From: Polynucleobacter sp. MWH-Berg-3C6
Lineage (GTDB): Bacteria > Pseudomonadota > Gammaproteobacteria > Burkholderiales > Burkholderiaceae
Reading direction: 5' to 3'
Assembly (NCBI RefSeq): GCF_018881855.1
Contig: NZ_JACVPN010000001.1
Location: forward strand, 620,001-684,000
Length of the DNA: 64,000 nt
Each line of letters begins with the position of its first letter. Within the stretch, counting starts at the first letter, position 1. Below, one piece after another: positions 26,995 through 37,698 of the stretch. Both the position numbers and the translations under genes were made by a program. The notes beneath the pieces were generated by a model, which saw nothing but the letters and a program-made list of their open reading frames with translations, did not search any database and had not been told where the DNA came from.

Positions 26995-27260
26995 CCCTCG
27001 GTAATGCAGAGTTATATCGTTTAAAAAGCGATGCTCGTAGGGGCTTGCTAGAGAATGATTTAATTTTGCAACGTTTCTTTGAGCGTTACGGCGCTCAGCT
27101 AAGCGTAGAGGATGGAAGGGTATTAAGCCAGTTATTGGCCTTAGATGACAATGATCTGATGGATTTGTTGATTGGTCGTAAAGATTCGGTGGCAGGATTG
27201 GAAAAGGAGATGCAGTCAGACTTCTTTAAAACAGTATTGCAAAAGCTGAGAGAGAAGTAA
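26991..27260 (+). CDS. sdhE: FAD assembly factor SdhE (YgfY/Sdh5 family)
   Basis: An 89-residue helical protein with the flavinylation motif RRGLLE (16-21; the RGxxE signature), then RFFERYG and LLALDDNDLMDLL. It binds SdhA and promotes covalent FAD attachment. Four-base overlap with sdhB shows translational coupling. Confidence 0.95.
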   Translation: MTLGNAELYRLKSDARRGLLENDLILQRFFERYGAQLSVEDGRVLSQLLALDDNDLMDLLIGRKDSVAGLEKEMQSDFFKTVLQKLREK

Positions 27261-27342
27261 TTCGGCTTTTTGGTGTAGCAGTAGTGAAGGCATAGAAACG
27301 AATAGTGTATTAATCATAATTTTGAATGACTAAGGATTAGAA

Positions 27343-28656
27343 ATGATTGAATCGGACATCAAAGCAAAACTCTCGTTTTCGGATGGCACGCCAGATATTG
27401 ATCTGCCAATTTACAAAGGAACCGTTGGTCCTGACGTAATCGACATTCGCAAGCTTTATGGTCAGACGGGTAAGTTCACCTACGACTCCGGCTTTCTTTC
27501 TACTGCGTCATGCAATAGCAAAATCACCTACATCGATGGCGATAAGGGTGAGTTGCTCTATCGCGGCTATCCAATTGAAGATTTAGCTCACAACTGCGAC
27601 TTCTTGGAAACTTGCTTTCTTTTAATCAATGGTGAGTTGCCAAACGCTACCCAGAAAAAAGATTTCGAAGATATGGTCATGCACCACACCATGGTTCATG
27701 AGCAGATGCAATTCTTCTTGCGCGGTTTCCGTCGCGATGCACATCCAATGTCTGTGTTGACTGGCTTGGTTGGTGCAATGGCTGCGTTCTATCATGATGA
27801 AATTGATTACAGCGATTCACATGCGCGCGAAGTAGCGCAGATTCGTCTGATTGCAAAAATGCCGACTTTGGTAGCAATGTCTTATAAATATTCAGTAGGG
27901 CAGCCGTTTATCTATCCAGATAACTCTTTGTCCTATACCGCTAACTTCATGCGTATGATGTTTGCAACCCCATGCGAGCAGTACAAAGTAAATCCAGTAT
28001 TGGTTCGTGCCTTGGACCGCATTTTTATCTTGCACGCAGACCATGAGCAAAATGCTTCGACGTCAACTGTACGTTTGTGCGGCTCTTCAGGCACAAACCC
28101 ATTTGCAGCGATCTCTGCTGGTATTGCTTGTCTCTGGGGTCCAGCCCACGGCGGTGCAAACGAAGCTTGCTTGCAGATGCTCAATGAGATTCAAGCCCAG
28201 GGTGGCGTTGATAAGATTCATGAATTCATTGCTCAAGTTAAGGATAAGAACTCTAGCGTTCGCTTGATGGGCTTTGGTCACCGTGTTTATAAGAACTTTG
28301 ATCCACGTGCAAAATTAATGCGCGAAACTTGCCATGAAGTATTGGCTGAGCTTGGTCTACAAGATGATCCATTGTTCAAGTTGGCAATGACTCTTGAGAA
28401 AATTGCATTAGAAGATGAGTACTTCGTGAGCCGCAAGCTTTATCCAAACGTAGACTTCTACTCAGGTATCGTTCAGCGCGCACTTGGCATCCCAACAGAA
28501 ATGTTCACTTGCATCTTCGCTTTAGCAAGAACAGTAGGTTGGATTGCACAGTGGGAAGAAATGATTACCGATCCAGAGTACAAGATCGGACGTCCACGTC
28601 AGTTATATGTTGGTGAAACCTCACGCAAGGTTCCTAACATCTCAGCTCGTAAATAA
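27343..28656 (+). CDS. gltA: Citrate synthase, hexameric type II
   Basis: A 437-residue enzyme condensing acetyl-CoA and oxaloacetate. The N-terminal beta domain of the NADH-sensitive type is present (residues 1-60). Catalytic residues sit in [25 protein letters not shown] and [14 protein letters not shown]-terminal NVDFYSGI and RPRQLYVG are typical. The 82-base gap from sdhE may contain its own promoter, and AAGGA precedes the ATG. leuC follows after 17 bases, so TCA and leucine genes may share transcription. Confidence 0.98.
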   Translation: MIESDIKAKLSFSDGTPDIDLPIYKGTVGPDVIDIRKLYGQTGKFTYDSGFLSTASCNSKITYIDGDKGELLYRGYPIEDLAHNCDFLETCFLLINGELPNATQKKDFEDMVMHHTMVHEQMQFFLRGFRRDAHPMSVLTGLVGAMAAFYHDEIDYSDSHAREVAQIRLIAKMPTLVAMSYKYSVGQPFIYPDNSLSYTANFMRMMFATPCEQYKVNPVLVRALDRIFILHADHEQNASTSTVRLCGSSGTNPFAAISAGIACLWGPAHGGANEACLQMLNEIQAQGGVDKIHEFIAQVKDKNSSVRLMGFGHRVYKNFDPRAKLMRETCHEVLAELGLQDDPLFKLAMTLEKIALEDEYFVSRKLYPNVDFYSGIVQRALGIPTEMFTCIFALARTVGWIAQWEEMITDPEYKIGRPRQLYVGETSRKVPNISARK

Positions 28657-28673
28657 GGTTCTAAGGGTCACTC

Positions 28674-30083
28674 ATGTCTCGTACGCTTTATGACAAATTG
28701 TGGGATGACCACGTTGTTTACTCTGAAGAAGATGGCACAGCGACGATCTATATTGATCGTCAGCTCTTGCATGAGGTAACTAGTCCTCAGGCGTTTGAAG
28801 GCTTGAATTTGGCTGGTCGCCCCGTGTGGCGTATTTCTGCTAATTTGGCAGTGTCTGATCACAACGTTCCAACGACAGACCGCTCAGAAGGAATTGCAGA
28901 TCCGATCTCTAAATTACAAGTAGACACTTTGGATCAAAACTGTGATGCCTTTGGTATTACCCAATACAAAATGAATGATGCCCGCCAGGGGATTGTTCAC
29001 GTCATTGGACCAGAGCAGGGTGCAACCTTGCCAGGCATGACAGTTGTATGCGGCGACTCTCATACAAGCACCCATGGCGCATTTGGTGCTCTTGCATTTG
29101 GTATTGGTACCTCTGAAGTGGAGCATGTATTAGCAACACAAACTTTGCTCATGAAAAAGAGCAAAAATATGCTTGTCAGAGTTGATGGTCGTCTGCAACC
29201 AGGCTCTACTGCTAAAGATATCGTCTTGGCTGTGATTGGCAAGATTGGTACTGCAGGTGGAACTGGTTACACCATTGAGTTTGCTGGCGAAGCGATTCGC
29301 AATTTGTCGATGGAAGGTCGTATGACCATCTGTAATATGGCAATTGAAGCTGGTGCACGATCTGGTTTAGTTGCTGTTGATGAAACTACTATTGAATATA
29401 TTCAAGGTCGTCCATATGCACCAAAAGGCCCAGCGCTTTTACAAGCCTTGCAATATTGGAGAACCTTACATTCTGATGCGGATGCCAAGTTTGATGCAGT
29501 GGTGGAATTGCGCGCAGAAGAAATTGCGCCTCAAGTCACTTGGGGTACTTCACCAGAGATGGTGCTTGCTATTAGTGAGCGCGTTCCTGATCCAGAAAAA
29601 GAGCGAGATCCAAACAAGCGTTCTGCAATGGAGCGTGCATTGGAGTATATGAATCTCATTCCCAATACGCCGCTCAGTAGCATCCCTGTTGACAAGGTAT
29701 TTATTGGCTCCTGCACGAATAGCCGCATCGAAGATATGAGAGCTGCTGCTAAGGTGGTTGATCGCCTGGGTAAAAAAGTGGCGGCCAATGTGAAGCTGGC
29801 ATTGGTTGTTCCTGGCTCTGGTTTGGTAAAAGCGCAAGCAGAGCGTGAGGGCTTGGACCGCATCTTTAAGGCTGCTGGCTTTGAGTGGCGTGAGCCTGGT
29901 TGTTCTATGTGCTTAGCGATGAATGCTGATCGCTTAGAGCCTGGTGAGCGTTGCGCCTCTACTTCTAATCGTAATTTTGAAGGTCGCCAAGGCAATGGTG
30001 GCAGAACCCATTTGGTAAGTCCTGCAATGGCAGCTGCTGCTGCAATTGAAGGTCATTTTGTTGATGTACGTAAGATTTCATAA
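28674..30083 (+). CDS. leuC: 3-isopropylmalate dehydratase large subunit
   Basis: A 469-residue aconitase-family protein with the 4Fe-4S cysteines in [14 protein letters not shown] and [40 protein letters not shown] is the substrate loop. It works with LeuD to convert 2- to 3-isopropylmalate in leucine synthesis. It is separated from leuD by a small lipoprotein gene. Confidence 0.98.
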   Translation: MSRTLYDKLWDDHVVYSEEDGTATIYIDRQLLHEVTSPQAFEGLNLAGRPVWRISANLAVSDHNVPTTDRSEGIADPISKLQVDTLDQNCDAFGITQYKMNDARQGIVHVIGPEQGATLPGMTVVCGDSHTSTHGAFGALAFGIGTSEVEHVLATQTLLMKKSKNMLVRVDGRLQPGSTAKDIVLAVIGKIGTAGGTGYTIEFAGEAIRNLSMEGRMTICNMAIEAGARSGLVAVDETTIEYIQGRPYAPKGPALLQALQYWRTLHSDADAKFDAVVELRAEEIAPQVTWGTSPEMVLAISERVPDPEKERDPNKRSAMERALEYMNLIPNTPLSSIPVDKVFIGSCTNSRIEDMRAAAKVVDRLGKKVAANVKLALVVPGSGLVKAQAEREGLDRIFKAAGFEWREPGCSMCLAMNADRLEPGERCASTSNRNFEGRQGNGGRTHLVSPAMAAAAAIEGHFVDVRKIS

Positions 30084-30093
30084 GGGGATAAAC

Positions 30094-30300
30094 ATGAAAT
30101 TTTCTCCAGTATCTTTAATTGCTCGATTAGCTTTAGTTGCACTCTTTGGCCTCTTTATCTCTGCCTGTGCCAATACCATGGAAGGAGTTGGCAAAGATTT
30201 GCAGACCATGGGCAATTCAATGGGCGGATCTAGCTCTACACAGCAAAACAATCAATCACAAACCAAGGGTAAGGACGTTGTTGTTACCCCTGTAAAGTAA
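30094..30300 (+). CDS. Entericidin A/B-like small lipoprotein
   Basis: A 68-residue protein: N-terminal hydrophobic segment ending in the lipobox ISAC (residues 21-24), then ANTMEGVGKDLQTMGNSMGG, which is close to the entericidin pattern CNTxxGxGxDxxxxG, and a polar Gln/Ser/Lys tail longer than in E. coli EcnA/B. AAGGGGAT gives a strong ribosome site. It sits in the leu operon between leuC and leuD. Entericidins form a toxin/antidote pair in enterics, but here there is only one; an outer-membrane structural role is more likely. Confidence 0.85.
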   Translation: MKFSPVSLIARLALVALFGLFISACANTMEGVGKDLQTMGNSMGGSSSTQQNNQSQTKGKDVVVTPVK

Positions 30301-30323
30301 ACATTAAGAGTTAAGTCAGAATC

Positions 30324-30971
30324 ATGGATAAATTTACGGTATACAAAGGTTTAGTTGCTCCGCTTAATCGCGAGAACGTGGATACCGACGCCATCATTCC
30401 CAAGCAGTTTCTGAAATCTATTAAGAAAACTGGTTTCGGTCAAAACTTGTTTGATGAATGGCGCTATCTGGATCATGGTGAGCCAGGACAAGATTGCAGT
30501 ACACGTCCGGTTAACCCAGACTTTGTCCTGAATCAGGCGCGCTATCAGGGTGCAGGCATTCTGTTGGCCCGTAAAAACTTTGGTTGCGGTAGCTCCCGCG
30601 AACATGCCCCTTGGGCACTTGATCAATTTGGCTTTAGGGCAGTGATTGCCCCAAGTTTTGCTGATATTTTTTACAATAATTGCTTCAAAAATGGTCTTTT
30701 ACCGATCGTTTTGACAGAAATCCAGGTTGACCACTTATTTAATGAAACCCTTGCGTTTAGTGGTTATCAGTTGACCATTGACTTAGAGGCTCAGCAGGTG
30801 ATTACCCCTGATGGCACCGCCTATAGCTTTGATGTGGCCCCATTTAGAAAGTATTGCCTTCTCAACGGTTTGGACGATATTGGCTTAACTCTGCGCCATG
30901 CAGATAAAATCAAGGCTTATGAAGCTGAGCGCATTCTGAAAATGCCTTGGCTTGCTACCCAATTGCCGTAA
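30324..30971 (+). CDS. leuD: 3-isopropylmalate dehydratase small subunit
   Basis: A 215-residue swivel-domain partner of Leu[23 protein letters not shown] and [15 protein letters not shown] are the LeuD signatures, the latter binding the substrate carboxylates. Follows the entericidin-like gene by 23 bases and precedes leuB by 21. Confidence 0.97.
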   Translation: MDKFTVYKGLVAPLNRENVDTDAIIPKQFLKSIKKTGFGQNLFDEWRYLDHGEPGQDCSTRPVNPDFVLNQARYQGAGILLARKNFGCGSSREHAPWALDQFGFRAVIAPSFADIFYNNCFKNGLLPIVLTEIQVDHLFNETLAFSGYQLTIDLEAQQVITPDGTAYSFDVAPFRKYCLLNGLDDIGLTLRHADKIKAYEAERILKMPWLATQLP

Positions 30972-30992
30972 TTTTAGATTTAAAGGCCTTTC

Positions 30993-32063
30993 ATGAAAAT
31001 TGCAGTTCTACCGGGCGATGGTATCGGCCCGGAAATCGTCGCTCAAGCTGTTCGAGTATTAAATGCACTCGGCCAAAAGTTTGATTTAGAGGAAGCACCT
31101 GTTGGTGGCGCTGCCTATGATGTGGCCGGTCATCCATTGCCGCCAGCAACTTTAGAGTTGGCTAAAAAAGCAGATGCTATTTTGTTTGGTGCAGTAGGCG
31201 ATTGGAAATATGACGCTCTTGCACGCGAACTGCGTCCAGAGCAGGCCATTTTGGGATTGCGCAAACACTTGGAGTTATTTGCTAACTTCAGACCAGCGAT
31301 TTGCTATCCAGAGTTGACTGCTGCTTCTAGTTTGAAGCCAGAAATTATTGGCGGCTTGGATATTTTGATCGTACGTGAATTGAACGGTGATATCTATTTT
31401 GGCCAGCCTCGTGGTATTCGTAGCTCTGAGTTGCCATTATTTAAAGGTGCACGCGAAGGTTTTGACACTATGCATTACAGCGAGCCTGAAGTAGAGCGCA
31501 TTGGTCGCGTTGCTTTTGAGGCGGCACGTAAACGTGGCAACAAGGTCTGTAGCGTTGATAAGGCTAACGTTTTAGAAACATCACAGCTCTGGCGCGAAGT
31601 TATGATTCGGATTTCTAAAGAGTATCCGGATGTTGAGTTGTCTCATATGTACGTCGACAACGCTGCGATGCAATTGGTTAAGGCCCCTAAAGCCTTTGAT
31701 GTGGTGGTAACTGGCAATCTGTTTGGCGATATTTTGTCGGATGAGGCTGCAATGTTGACTGGTTCAATTGGTATGCTGCCTTCAGCTTCCTTAGATAAGA
31801 ATAACAAAGGCTTGTATGAGCCAAGTCATGGCTCTGCACCTGATATTGCCGGCAAAGATATTGCTAATCCATTAGCAACCATTCTTTCAGCTGCAATGAT
31901 GCTGCGCTATTCCCTAGGAATGCCTGCTGAAGCGGACCGAATTGAAAAAGCGGTACAAAAAGTATTGGCACAAGGTTTGCGAACTGCTGATATTTATACC
32001 GAAGGCACTCAAAAAGTATCCACAGTACAGATGGGTGATGCAGTAGTTGCAGCACTTTCATAA
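30993..32063 (+). CDS. leuB: 3-isopropylmalate dehydrogenase
   Basis: A 356-residue NAD+-dependent decarboxylating dehydrogenase of leucine synthesis. [18 protein letters not shown] at the N-terminus, [13 protein letters not shown] substrate arginines, [14 protein letters not shown], and the [26 protein letters not shown] block with [10 protein letters not shown] are all canonical. Confidence 0.98.
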   Translation: MKIAVLPGDGIGPEIVAQAVRVLNALGQKFDLEEAPVGGAAYDVAGHPLPPATLELAKKADAILFGAVGDWKYDALARELRPEQAILGLRKHLELFANFRPAICYPELTAASSLKPEIIGGLDILIVRELNGDIYFGQPRGIRSSELPLFKGAREGFDTMHYSEPEVERIGRVAFEAARKRGNKVCSVDKANVLETSQLWREVMIRISKEYPDVELSHMYVDNAAMQLVKAPKAFDVVVTGNLFGDILSDEAAMLTGSIGMLPSASLDKNNKGLYEPSHGSAPDIAGKDIANPLATILSAAMMLRYSLGMPAEADRIEKAVQKVLAQGLRTADIYTEGTQKVSTVQMGDAVVAALS

Positions 32064-32098
32064 ATTCAAATTAAAAATTTATTAGATAGTTAATCATC

Positions 32099-33256
32099 AT
32101 GGCAAATACAAATACACCATTGGTAGGTTTAGTTGGCTGGCGTGGCATGGTCGGCAGCGTTCTCATGGATAGAATGTTGGCCGAAAAAGACTTTGATTTC
32201 ATCGAGCCGGTATTTTTTAGCACTAGCCAGGCAGGCGGTGAGGTTCCGCTGATCAATGGCAAAAAAGTGAGTAAGAATGAAACCACTCTAAAAGACGCCA
32301 ATGATATTCAGGCACTCTCACGCTGCGACATCATTCTGACTTGCCAAGGTGGCGACTACACCAACGACATCTTCCCTAAGCTGCGTGCTGCAGGCTGGAA
32401 TGGTCATTGGATTGATGCTGCTAGCGCCTTGCGCATGAAAGATGATGCTGTATTGGTTTTAGATCCTGTTAATCGTCCCGTGATTGATAAGGCTTTAGCT
32501 GCTGGCGGCAAGAATTGGATTGGCGCTAACTGCACCGTGAGCTTAATGATGATGGCAATGGGTGGTTTGGTGAAGGCTGATATGGTGGAGTGGATTAGCG
32601 CCATGACTTACCAAGCCGCATCTGGTGCTGGCGCGCAGAATATGCGTGAGTTGCTTTTGCAAATGGGTGCTTTGCGCGACAGCGTTGCTACTGAATTGGC
32701 AGATCCTTCATCCTGGATTTTGGATATTGATCGCAAGGTTACTGAAACATTGCGTTCGCCAGATTTTCCGAAGAAAAATTTCCGTAATACTGCATTGGCT
32801 GGCAGCTTAATTCCATGGATTGATGTTCCGGTTGAGAACGGTCAAACTAAAGAAGAGTGGAAGGGCGGCTCTGAATTTAACAAGATTTTGGGCCGTCCGG
32901 CTTTCCGTACGCCAGGTAGCATTCCGATTGATGGCTTATGTGTGCGTGTTGGTGCAATGCGCTGTCACTCACAAGGTCTGACAGTGAAGTTGAAGAAAGA
33001 TATTCCGCTGAAGGAAATCGAAACTATTTTGGCTAACGATAACCAGTGGGTCAAAGTAGTTCCGAATGATCGTGAGACTACTGAGCGTGATTTATCCCCA
33101 GCAGCAGTGAGTGGTACTTTGACTGTGCCAATTGGCCGTTTGCATAAGATGGCGATGGGGCCGGAGTACTTGGCTGCCTTTACTGTAGGCGATCAGCTCT
33201 TGTGGGGTGCTGCAGAGCCATTACGCCGTATGCTCAGAATCTTGCTCGAAAAATAA
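32099..33256 (+). CDS. asd: Aspartate-semialdehyde dehydrogenase
   Basis: A 385-residue enzyme reducing aspartyl phosphate with NADPH for Lys, Met, Thr and peptidoglycan precursors. [16 protein letters not shown] binds NADP, the nucleophile is in [15 protein letters not shown], and [14 protein letters not shown] carries the catalytic histidine. The long Gram-negative form with the [13 protein letters not shown] block is seen. Its TAA overlaps the fimV ATG by one base. Confidence 0.98.
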   Translation: MANTNTPLVGLVGWRGMVGSVLMDRMLAEKDFDFIEPVFFSTSQAGGEVPLINGKKVSKNETTLKDANDIQALSRCDIILTCQGGDYTNDIFPKLRAAGWNGHWIDAASALRMKDDAVLVLDPVNRPVIDKALAAGGKNWIGANCTVSLMMMAMGGLVKADMVEWISAMTYQAASGAGAQNMRELLLQMGALRDSVATELADPSSWILDIDRKVTETLRSPDFPKKNFRNTALAGSLIPWIDVPVENGQTKEEWKGGSEFNKILGRPAFRTPGSIPIDGLCVRVGAMRCHSQGLTVKLKKDIPLKEIETILANDNQWVKVVPNDRETTERDLSPAAVSGTLTVPIGRLHKMAMGPEYLAAFTVGDQLLWGAAEPLRRMLRILLEK

Positions 33257-34641
33257 TGTTTAGAAATTACCAGCGCAGCTTGGTAAAAGCGCTTTGCTTT
33301 GTTTGGCTGAGTTGGTCTTGTACAGCCTGGGCAATCACTTTAGGCTCACCCCAGTTGCAGTCTAAATCCGGAGAGCCTCTTCGGGTTGAGATTCCAATTA
33401 GAGTCGCTGCAGATGAGCAGGGTGCTTTATCAAGTCTCAGGGCAAGTACTTTGCCAAAGGCTTCGTATGAGCGCCTTGGAATATCACCAAAGGTTTTAGA
33501 CCTTAATACTCAAGTTTCGGTTTACCGTAATCGTCAAGAGCAACTGATGGTTTTAGTAGAGACGGTGAATGCTGTACCGGTATCGGACGATCCATTTGTG
33601 GATGTATTGATTAATCTGAACTGGTCTAGTGGTAGCATCACCAAAACGTTTACTTTGCTCTTGGGTGATGTTCAAAAAGTTCTCGTCAAACCCGGTCAAA
33701 CCCTCTCCGAGATCGCTGCGCTGATGGCGCCCCAGTTAGATGGCGCCACCTTGGATCAAACTATGATGGCTTTGTATAAAGCCAATCCAGATGCTTTTGC
33801 TAGCGGCAGTATTAATCGTTTAGCAGCAGGTGCAGAGTTAAATAAACCCAGTCAAGCGCTTCTGCGTTCAATCAGTCCGGCTGAAGCCAATCAATTTGTA
33901 GCTGAGGCTAATGCCCAGTGGCGCGCCGAGAGAGAGGGCGCTAATGGCTCACAAGACCAATCTAAGTCTAGCAATGCTAAGACTGCAGAAACCTCTCCTA
34001 AAGATCGCCTTAAGATTGGCTCTAGTACTGATGGCAATGATCAAGAGCGCCGCTATACAGAAGAACTTGTTGCTCAAGAAAAGCAATTGGAACAAGCTAA
34101 GGCTCGTGTTGCAGAGCTAGAAAAGAATGTTGCCGATCTGCAGCGACTTTTAGAGAAGTCAAAAGAGAAAAAATCAGTTGAGGATAATTTTGGCTTAGGT
34201 GTTTTTGGGCCAGCGATTGTGGCACTTACTTTAATTGCATTAACAGCTTTATTGCTATGGGGCTTCGCTCGTAATGCGCGCCGTTCCGAACTGACTAGCT
34301 TTCAGGATCCGGAAGCTTCTGCCAGTCATACACATCAGAAGCCAAGTCCAAGTAATGTCGAAATGCCTGAGCGTGCCAAAGCACTATTTGCTGGGATTGA
34401 TTTGGATCTTTCTAAGCCGCCAGCAGATGTGCCCAAAGTATCGCCTGCACCGATTCCCAATCCTTTGGCAGATACACTGCGTGTCAAATTAAATCTTGCA
34501 CGTGCTTACATCACAATTGAAGATTTTTCTGCTGCCAAGAAATCCCTAGATGAAGTATTGCGTGTAAGTAATTCGGTAGACCCCACCATTACGATTGAAG
34601 CTCAGGGCTTGTTAGCCGAGATCTTGCATCGCAATGCCTAG
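33256..34641 (+). CDS. fimV: FimV-like protein, LysM/pilus-assembly inner-membrane protein
   Basis: A 461-residue protein with a signal peptide (1-26), a FimV N-terminal beta domain starting ITLGSPQLQSKSGEPLRVEIPI, and a LysM-type peptidoglycan-binding segment around VLVKPGQTLSEIAALMAP (143-160). A coiled coil follows at about 265-305, then one transmembrane helix (about 317-337) and a cytoplasmic FimV C-terminal helical repeat (LRVKLNLARAYITIEDFSAAKKSLDEVL). FimV supports type IV pili and polar assembly in Pseudomonas; it is shorter here, as usual in Burkholderiales. The start overlaps the asd stop. Confidence 0.92.
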   Translation: MFRNYQRSLVKALCFVWLSWSCTAWAITLGSPQLQSKSGEPLRVEIPIRVAADEQGALSSLRASTLPKASYERLGISPKVLDLNTQVSVYRNRQEQLMVLVETVNAVPVSDDPFVDVLINLNWSSGSITKTFTLLLGDVQKVLVKPGQTLSEIAALMAPQLDGATLDQTMMALYKANPDAFASGSINRLAAGAELNKPSQALLRSISPAEANQFVAEANAQWRAEREGANGSQDQSKSSNAKTAETSPKDRLKIGSSTDGNDQERRYTEELVAQEKQLEQAKARVAELEKNVADLQRLLEKSKEKKSVEDNFGLGVFGPAIVALTLIALTALLLWGFARNARRSELTSFQDPEASASHTHQKPSPSNVEMPERAKALFAGIDLDLSKPPADVPKVSPAPIPNPLADTLRVKLNLARAYITIEDFSAAKKSLDEVLRVSNSVDPTITIEAQGLLAEILHRNA

Positions 34642-34659
34642 GGTGATAAGGGTCTTTTA

Positions 34660-35475
34660 ATGCGTATAGCCCTTGGCCTGCAATATGATGGCAGCCCATA
34701 CTCTGGTTGGCAAACACAGGTAAATCAACCTTCAGTTCAAGATGAACTGGAGAGGGCAATTTCTGCCTTTGTTGGCGATGCCTGCAAAGATTCCCCTATT
34801 AAAACGATTACAGCAGGCAGAACTGATGCTGGTGTTCATGCTTTGGGGCAGGTGATTCACTTTGATACCCATGTTGAGCGTGAAGATTTCTCATGGGTGA
34901 GGGGCGTTAATTCATTTTTGCCATCCTCGATTGTGGTGAATTGGGCTAAAGAAGTTCCAGAAGAATTTAGTGCCCGCTTCTCGGCATTTGAGCGCACTTA
35001 TATATACGCGCTTCATGCAGGACCTTGTCGCTCACCAATGGTCAATAGCCGAGCAGGTTATCTCTTGCTGCCGCCAAATAAGTGGTTAGACATTGAGGGT
35101 ATGAAAAAATCAGCTCAATGTTTGATTGGCGAACATGACTTTAGTTCTTTTAGATCATCCGAATGCCAGAGTAAGACGCCAGTAAAAACAATGTACTCAA
35201 TTGAAATTATTTCCCAAGAGCCATGGGTATATTTCAAGATTCGTGGCAATGCTTTCTTGCACCATATGGTGCGTAATTTAGTAGGATGTTTTCTGCAAAT
35301 CGGGCAGGGTAGGCAAAAACCAGAATGGATGGCTGAAGTTTTGGCAGCCAAAGACCGAAGAGTTGCGGCGCCCACATTTATGCCTGATGGCCTCTACTTA
35401 GCCAAAATTGCCTATCCAGAAGAGTTTGGCATCCCAGCCCCATGGCTAGAGAATTCCTGGTTGCCCCATTTCTAA
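34660..35475 (+). CDS. truA: tRNA pseudouridine(38-40) synthase
   Basis: A 271-residue TruA that isomerises uridines in the anticodon arm. The catalytic Asp56 lies in [33 protein letters not shown] at the N-terminus and [14 protein letters not shown] near the C-terminus complete the signature. It follows fimV by 18 bases; this asd-fimV-truA order is the usual one in Burkholderiales. Confidence 0.98.
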   Translation: MRIALGLQYDGSPYSGWQTQVNQPSVQDELERAISAFVGDACKDSPIKTITAGRTDAGVHALGQVIHFDTHVEREDFSWVRGVNSFLPSSIVVNWAKEVPEEFSARFSAFERTYIYALHAGPCRSPMVNSRAGYLLLPPNKWLDIEGMKKSAQCLIGEHDFSSFRSSECQSKTPVKTMYSIEIISQEPWVYFKIRGNAFLHHMVRNLVGCFLQIGQGRQKPEWMAEVLAAKDRRVAAPTFMPDGLYLAKIAYPEEFGIPAPWLENSWLPHF

Positions 35476-35581
35476 GAAAAAACAGCGTTCTAGTATCAAT
35501 AGGTGGCCTATTAGCCCTTAGGTCAATGCTACAAGTATAGAATTTTGAGATGATCTTTTTCCTACAACAAAAGGTGGTCCT

Positions 35582-36019
35582 ATGTTTAAGTCAAAAACCA
35601 ATCAGAATTTAGGCAAGTCCGTAGAAAATTTTGAAACCATCATTGGCGCTAGTTTAAGAGTTGATGGGAACTTATTGTTACGCAACAGTGTGCGCATTGA
35701 TGGCATTGTCAACGGCAATATTTTGCAAGACGATGAGCATGAGGCTACTGTAGCAATTGCAAAGGGTGCGACTGTTACTGGCGATATTCGGGCAAAGCAT
35801 GTCATCGTATCTGGTAATTTGCGCGGCAACATTTTTTCCTCAGATCGTGTTGAGCTATTGGATTCAGCATTTGTAACTGGCGATATTACTTATGGCAGTT
35901 TAGGCATGCAAGTAGGGGCACGCGTAGATGGTAAATTGCGCCAAGCTGATTCGGATTTTTCAGTCCGATCAGCTGAGGCAACGATCGCTCAAGCAATGCA
36001 GAAAAATAATGCAACTTAG
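35582..36019 (+). CDS. Bactofilin (polymer-forming cytoskeletal protein)
   Basis: A 145-residue protein whose core is the repetitive right-handed beta-helix of bactofilins (DUF583): VENFETIIGASLRVDGNLLLRNSVRIDGIVNGNIL and turns rich in G, V, I such as GATVTGDIRAKHVIVSGNLRGNIFSSDRVEL. Bactofilins polymerise without nucleotide and position cell-wall enzymes. The next gene, ten bases downstream, encodes an M23 endopeptidase, a partner type known in other bacteria. It begins after a 106-base gap from truA that probably carries a promoter. Confidence 0.94.
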   Translation: MFKSKTNQNLGKSVENFETIIGASLRVDGNLLLRNSVRIDGIVNGNILQDDEHEATVAIAKGATVTGDIRAKHVIVSGNLRGNIFSSDRVELLDSAFVTGDITYGSLGMQVGARVDGKLRQADSDFSVRSAEATIAQAMQKNNAT

Positions 36020-36028
36020 AATTTAGCC

Positions 36029-36955
36029 ATGCAAATTTTTTGGGTCTCGGGCCCCGTTGGAAAAATTCGTCGTATCAACCTAACCCTCCGTAATTTATTG
36101 GTTGGTATCTTTGGCTTTGCTTTTTCTTTGATTTTGCTCGGAGTATTTCTGCAGTACATGGGCTTTCAGATGGCCATTGAATACAACCCCCAATTGGCAA
36201 GGCAGCTTGGTAATGTTCATACTGCTGTTGAGCTTGAGAATCTCAATTCTTTTTACCGACAAAAGTTGACTGATATCGAAAAGCAAGTGGGTATTTATCA
36301 GACCAAAATTAATGAATTGGAAGTCAGTAATCAAAAGCTATCTGCTTTAGCAACACCCCCCGCATTGCAAAAAGAGAAGTTAAAGCCGATGTCTGTGGGC
36401 GGTCCATTTATTACTCCGTCTCATTCGCAAGTTAATCCCAGCCTAATGAGTGCTTTGCAAGAGTCTTTGCATGATATGAAGCACAACAATATTTATTTGA
36501 ATAAGCTTTCATCACACTGGAATAGTCACATCGCCTGGCTTGAAGCTAAGCCAGTGGGATATCCTATTAAAGAGCGTATTTCTATTTCAAGTGGCTTTGG
36601 AAAGCGCTTAGATCCATTTAAAAACTCCTGGAGTGAACATTTAGGTATTGATTTTCAGGCTCCAATAGGGGCGACCATCATTGCCGCAGGAGATGGGGTG
36701 GTAACTAAGGCAGTGCGTGACCCTGTATACGGCAACTTATTGGTTATTGATCATGTGGACCAATTTCAATCTCGATATGCCCACGCTAGTGAACTTTTAG
36801 TCTCTGAGGGAGTAAAAGTACAGAGAGGGCAGGCTATTGCTAAGGTTGGTGCAACAGGTCGTGCTACCGGACCACATCTTCATTACGAGGTTTTAAGGGG
36901 TGGTAAGCTCATTGACCCATCTAGTATGTTGTTGGGTGCTGCTAGCGCCCAGTAG
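36029..36955 (+). CDS. Membrane-anchored M23-family peptidoglycan endopeptidase
   Basis: A 308-residue type II membrane protein: a short cytoplasmic head, one transmembrane helix (about 22-46), a periplasmic coiled coil (about 68-108), and a C-terminal LytM/M23 domain. Zinc ligands His204 and Asp208 (HLGIDF) and His285 (GPHLHYE) and the catalytic histidines His251 and His283 are intact, so it should be active. The ten-base gap after the bactofilin gene suggests that the filament localises this enzyme, as in the LmdC-BacA and Csd1-CcmA pairs. Its cytoplasmic head is only about 20 residues. Confidence 0.93.
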   Translation: MQIFWVSGPVGKIRRINLTLRNLLVGIFGFAFSLILLGVFLQYMGFQMAIEYNPQLARQLGNVHTAVELENLNSFYRQKLTDIEKQVGIYQTKINELEVSNQKLSALATPPALQKEKLKPMSVGGPFITPSHSQVNPSLMSALQESLHDMKHNNIYLNKLSSHWNSHIAWLEAKPVGYPIKERISISSGFGKRLDPFKNSWSEHLGIDFQAPIGATIIAAGDGVVTKAVRDPVYGNLLVIDHVDQFQSRYAHASELLVSEGVKVQRGQAIAKVGATGRATGPHLHYEVLRGGKLIDPSSMLLGAASAQ

Positions 36956-36990
36956 GCTGGATATCCGCCCCTTACCTTATCATTGAGGTT

Positions 36991-37668
36991 ATGGGCTTAT
37001 TGACATACTCAGCTGGGCGGACCAGGGTCAAAATCTGCGGTTTAAAGACCTCGGCCGATACTGATGCGGCTGTTGCTGCCGGGGTTGATGCGGTCGGCTT
37101 CGTCTTTTATCCCCCAAGTGTGCGTGCTGTTACCCCAAATATGGCTGCACAGCTCATTTCTAGGCTTCCAGCAGGGGTAGATGCGGTGGGCTTGGTTGTC
37201 AATGCTACAGATGAGGAGTTTGCTGCAATTAAAGCAGCTGCCCCAATTACCTTATGGCAGTTTCATGGGGATGAGACCCCAGAGCGCTGTTTGGAGCTGG
37301 CAGATGGCCAACCCTGGATGAAAGCCGCCCGGGTTGGGCAGGACTTCGCATTTAGTGATTTTTCCCTACAATATAGGCAAGCAAACGCTTTTCTGCTGGA
37401 TGCCCTCGTCGAGGGTTATGGTGGCGGAGGCGTTCCTTTTGATTGGCAAGGAATTCCACAGACATGGGTAAGCGAAAACGCGCCTCGGGTCGTTTTGAGT
37501 GGTGGATTGAACACGCACAACGTGGGCGAGGCGATTGCTCGCCTGCATCCTTGCGCGGTTGACGTCTCCAGTGGCGTAGAAAGCAGCAGGGGTGTTAAAG
37601 ATCCTGCGCTCATGGCTCAATTTGTTAAAGCAGTGCGCGCGGCAGATGAGAAATCATCATCCCAATAA
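36991..37668 (+). CDS. trpF: Phosphoribosylanthranilate isomerase
   Basis: A 225-residue TIM-barrel enzyme of tryptophan synthesis. RVKICGLKTSADTDAAVAAGVDAVGFVFYPPSVR contains the catalytic cysteine (Cys16), LWQFHGDETPERC follows, and the general acid Asp is in AVDVSSGVESSRGVKD. A GAGG ribosome site directly precedes the ATG. It starts the trpFBA-accD-folC run. Confidence 0.97.
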   Translation: MGLLTYSAGRTRVKICGLKTSADTDAAVAAGVDAVGFVFYPPSVRAVTPNMAAQLISRLPAGVDAVGLVVNATDEEFAAIKAAAPITLWQFHGDETPERCLELADGQPWMKAARVGQDFAFSDFSLQYRQANAFLLDALVEGYGGGGVPFDWQGIPQTWVSENAPRVVLSGGLNTHNVGEAIARLHPCAVDVSSGVESSRGVKDPALMAQFVKAVRAADEKSSSQ

Positions 37669-37698
37669 TTTGCTGTAGATAAATCAAAAGAGGTAGCT

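Noticed and set aside
29531..29995. 154-residue frame antisense to leuC
   Set aside because: Directly opposite the conserved iron-sulfur cysteines of leuC; no domain, no start signal.
36956..37698. Trp leader peptide or attenuator before trpF or trpB
   Set aside because: The gaps are 35 and 30 bases and contain no tryptophan-rich frame or competing hairpins.
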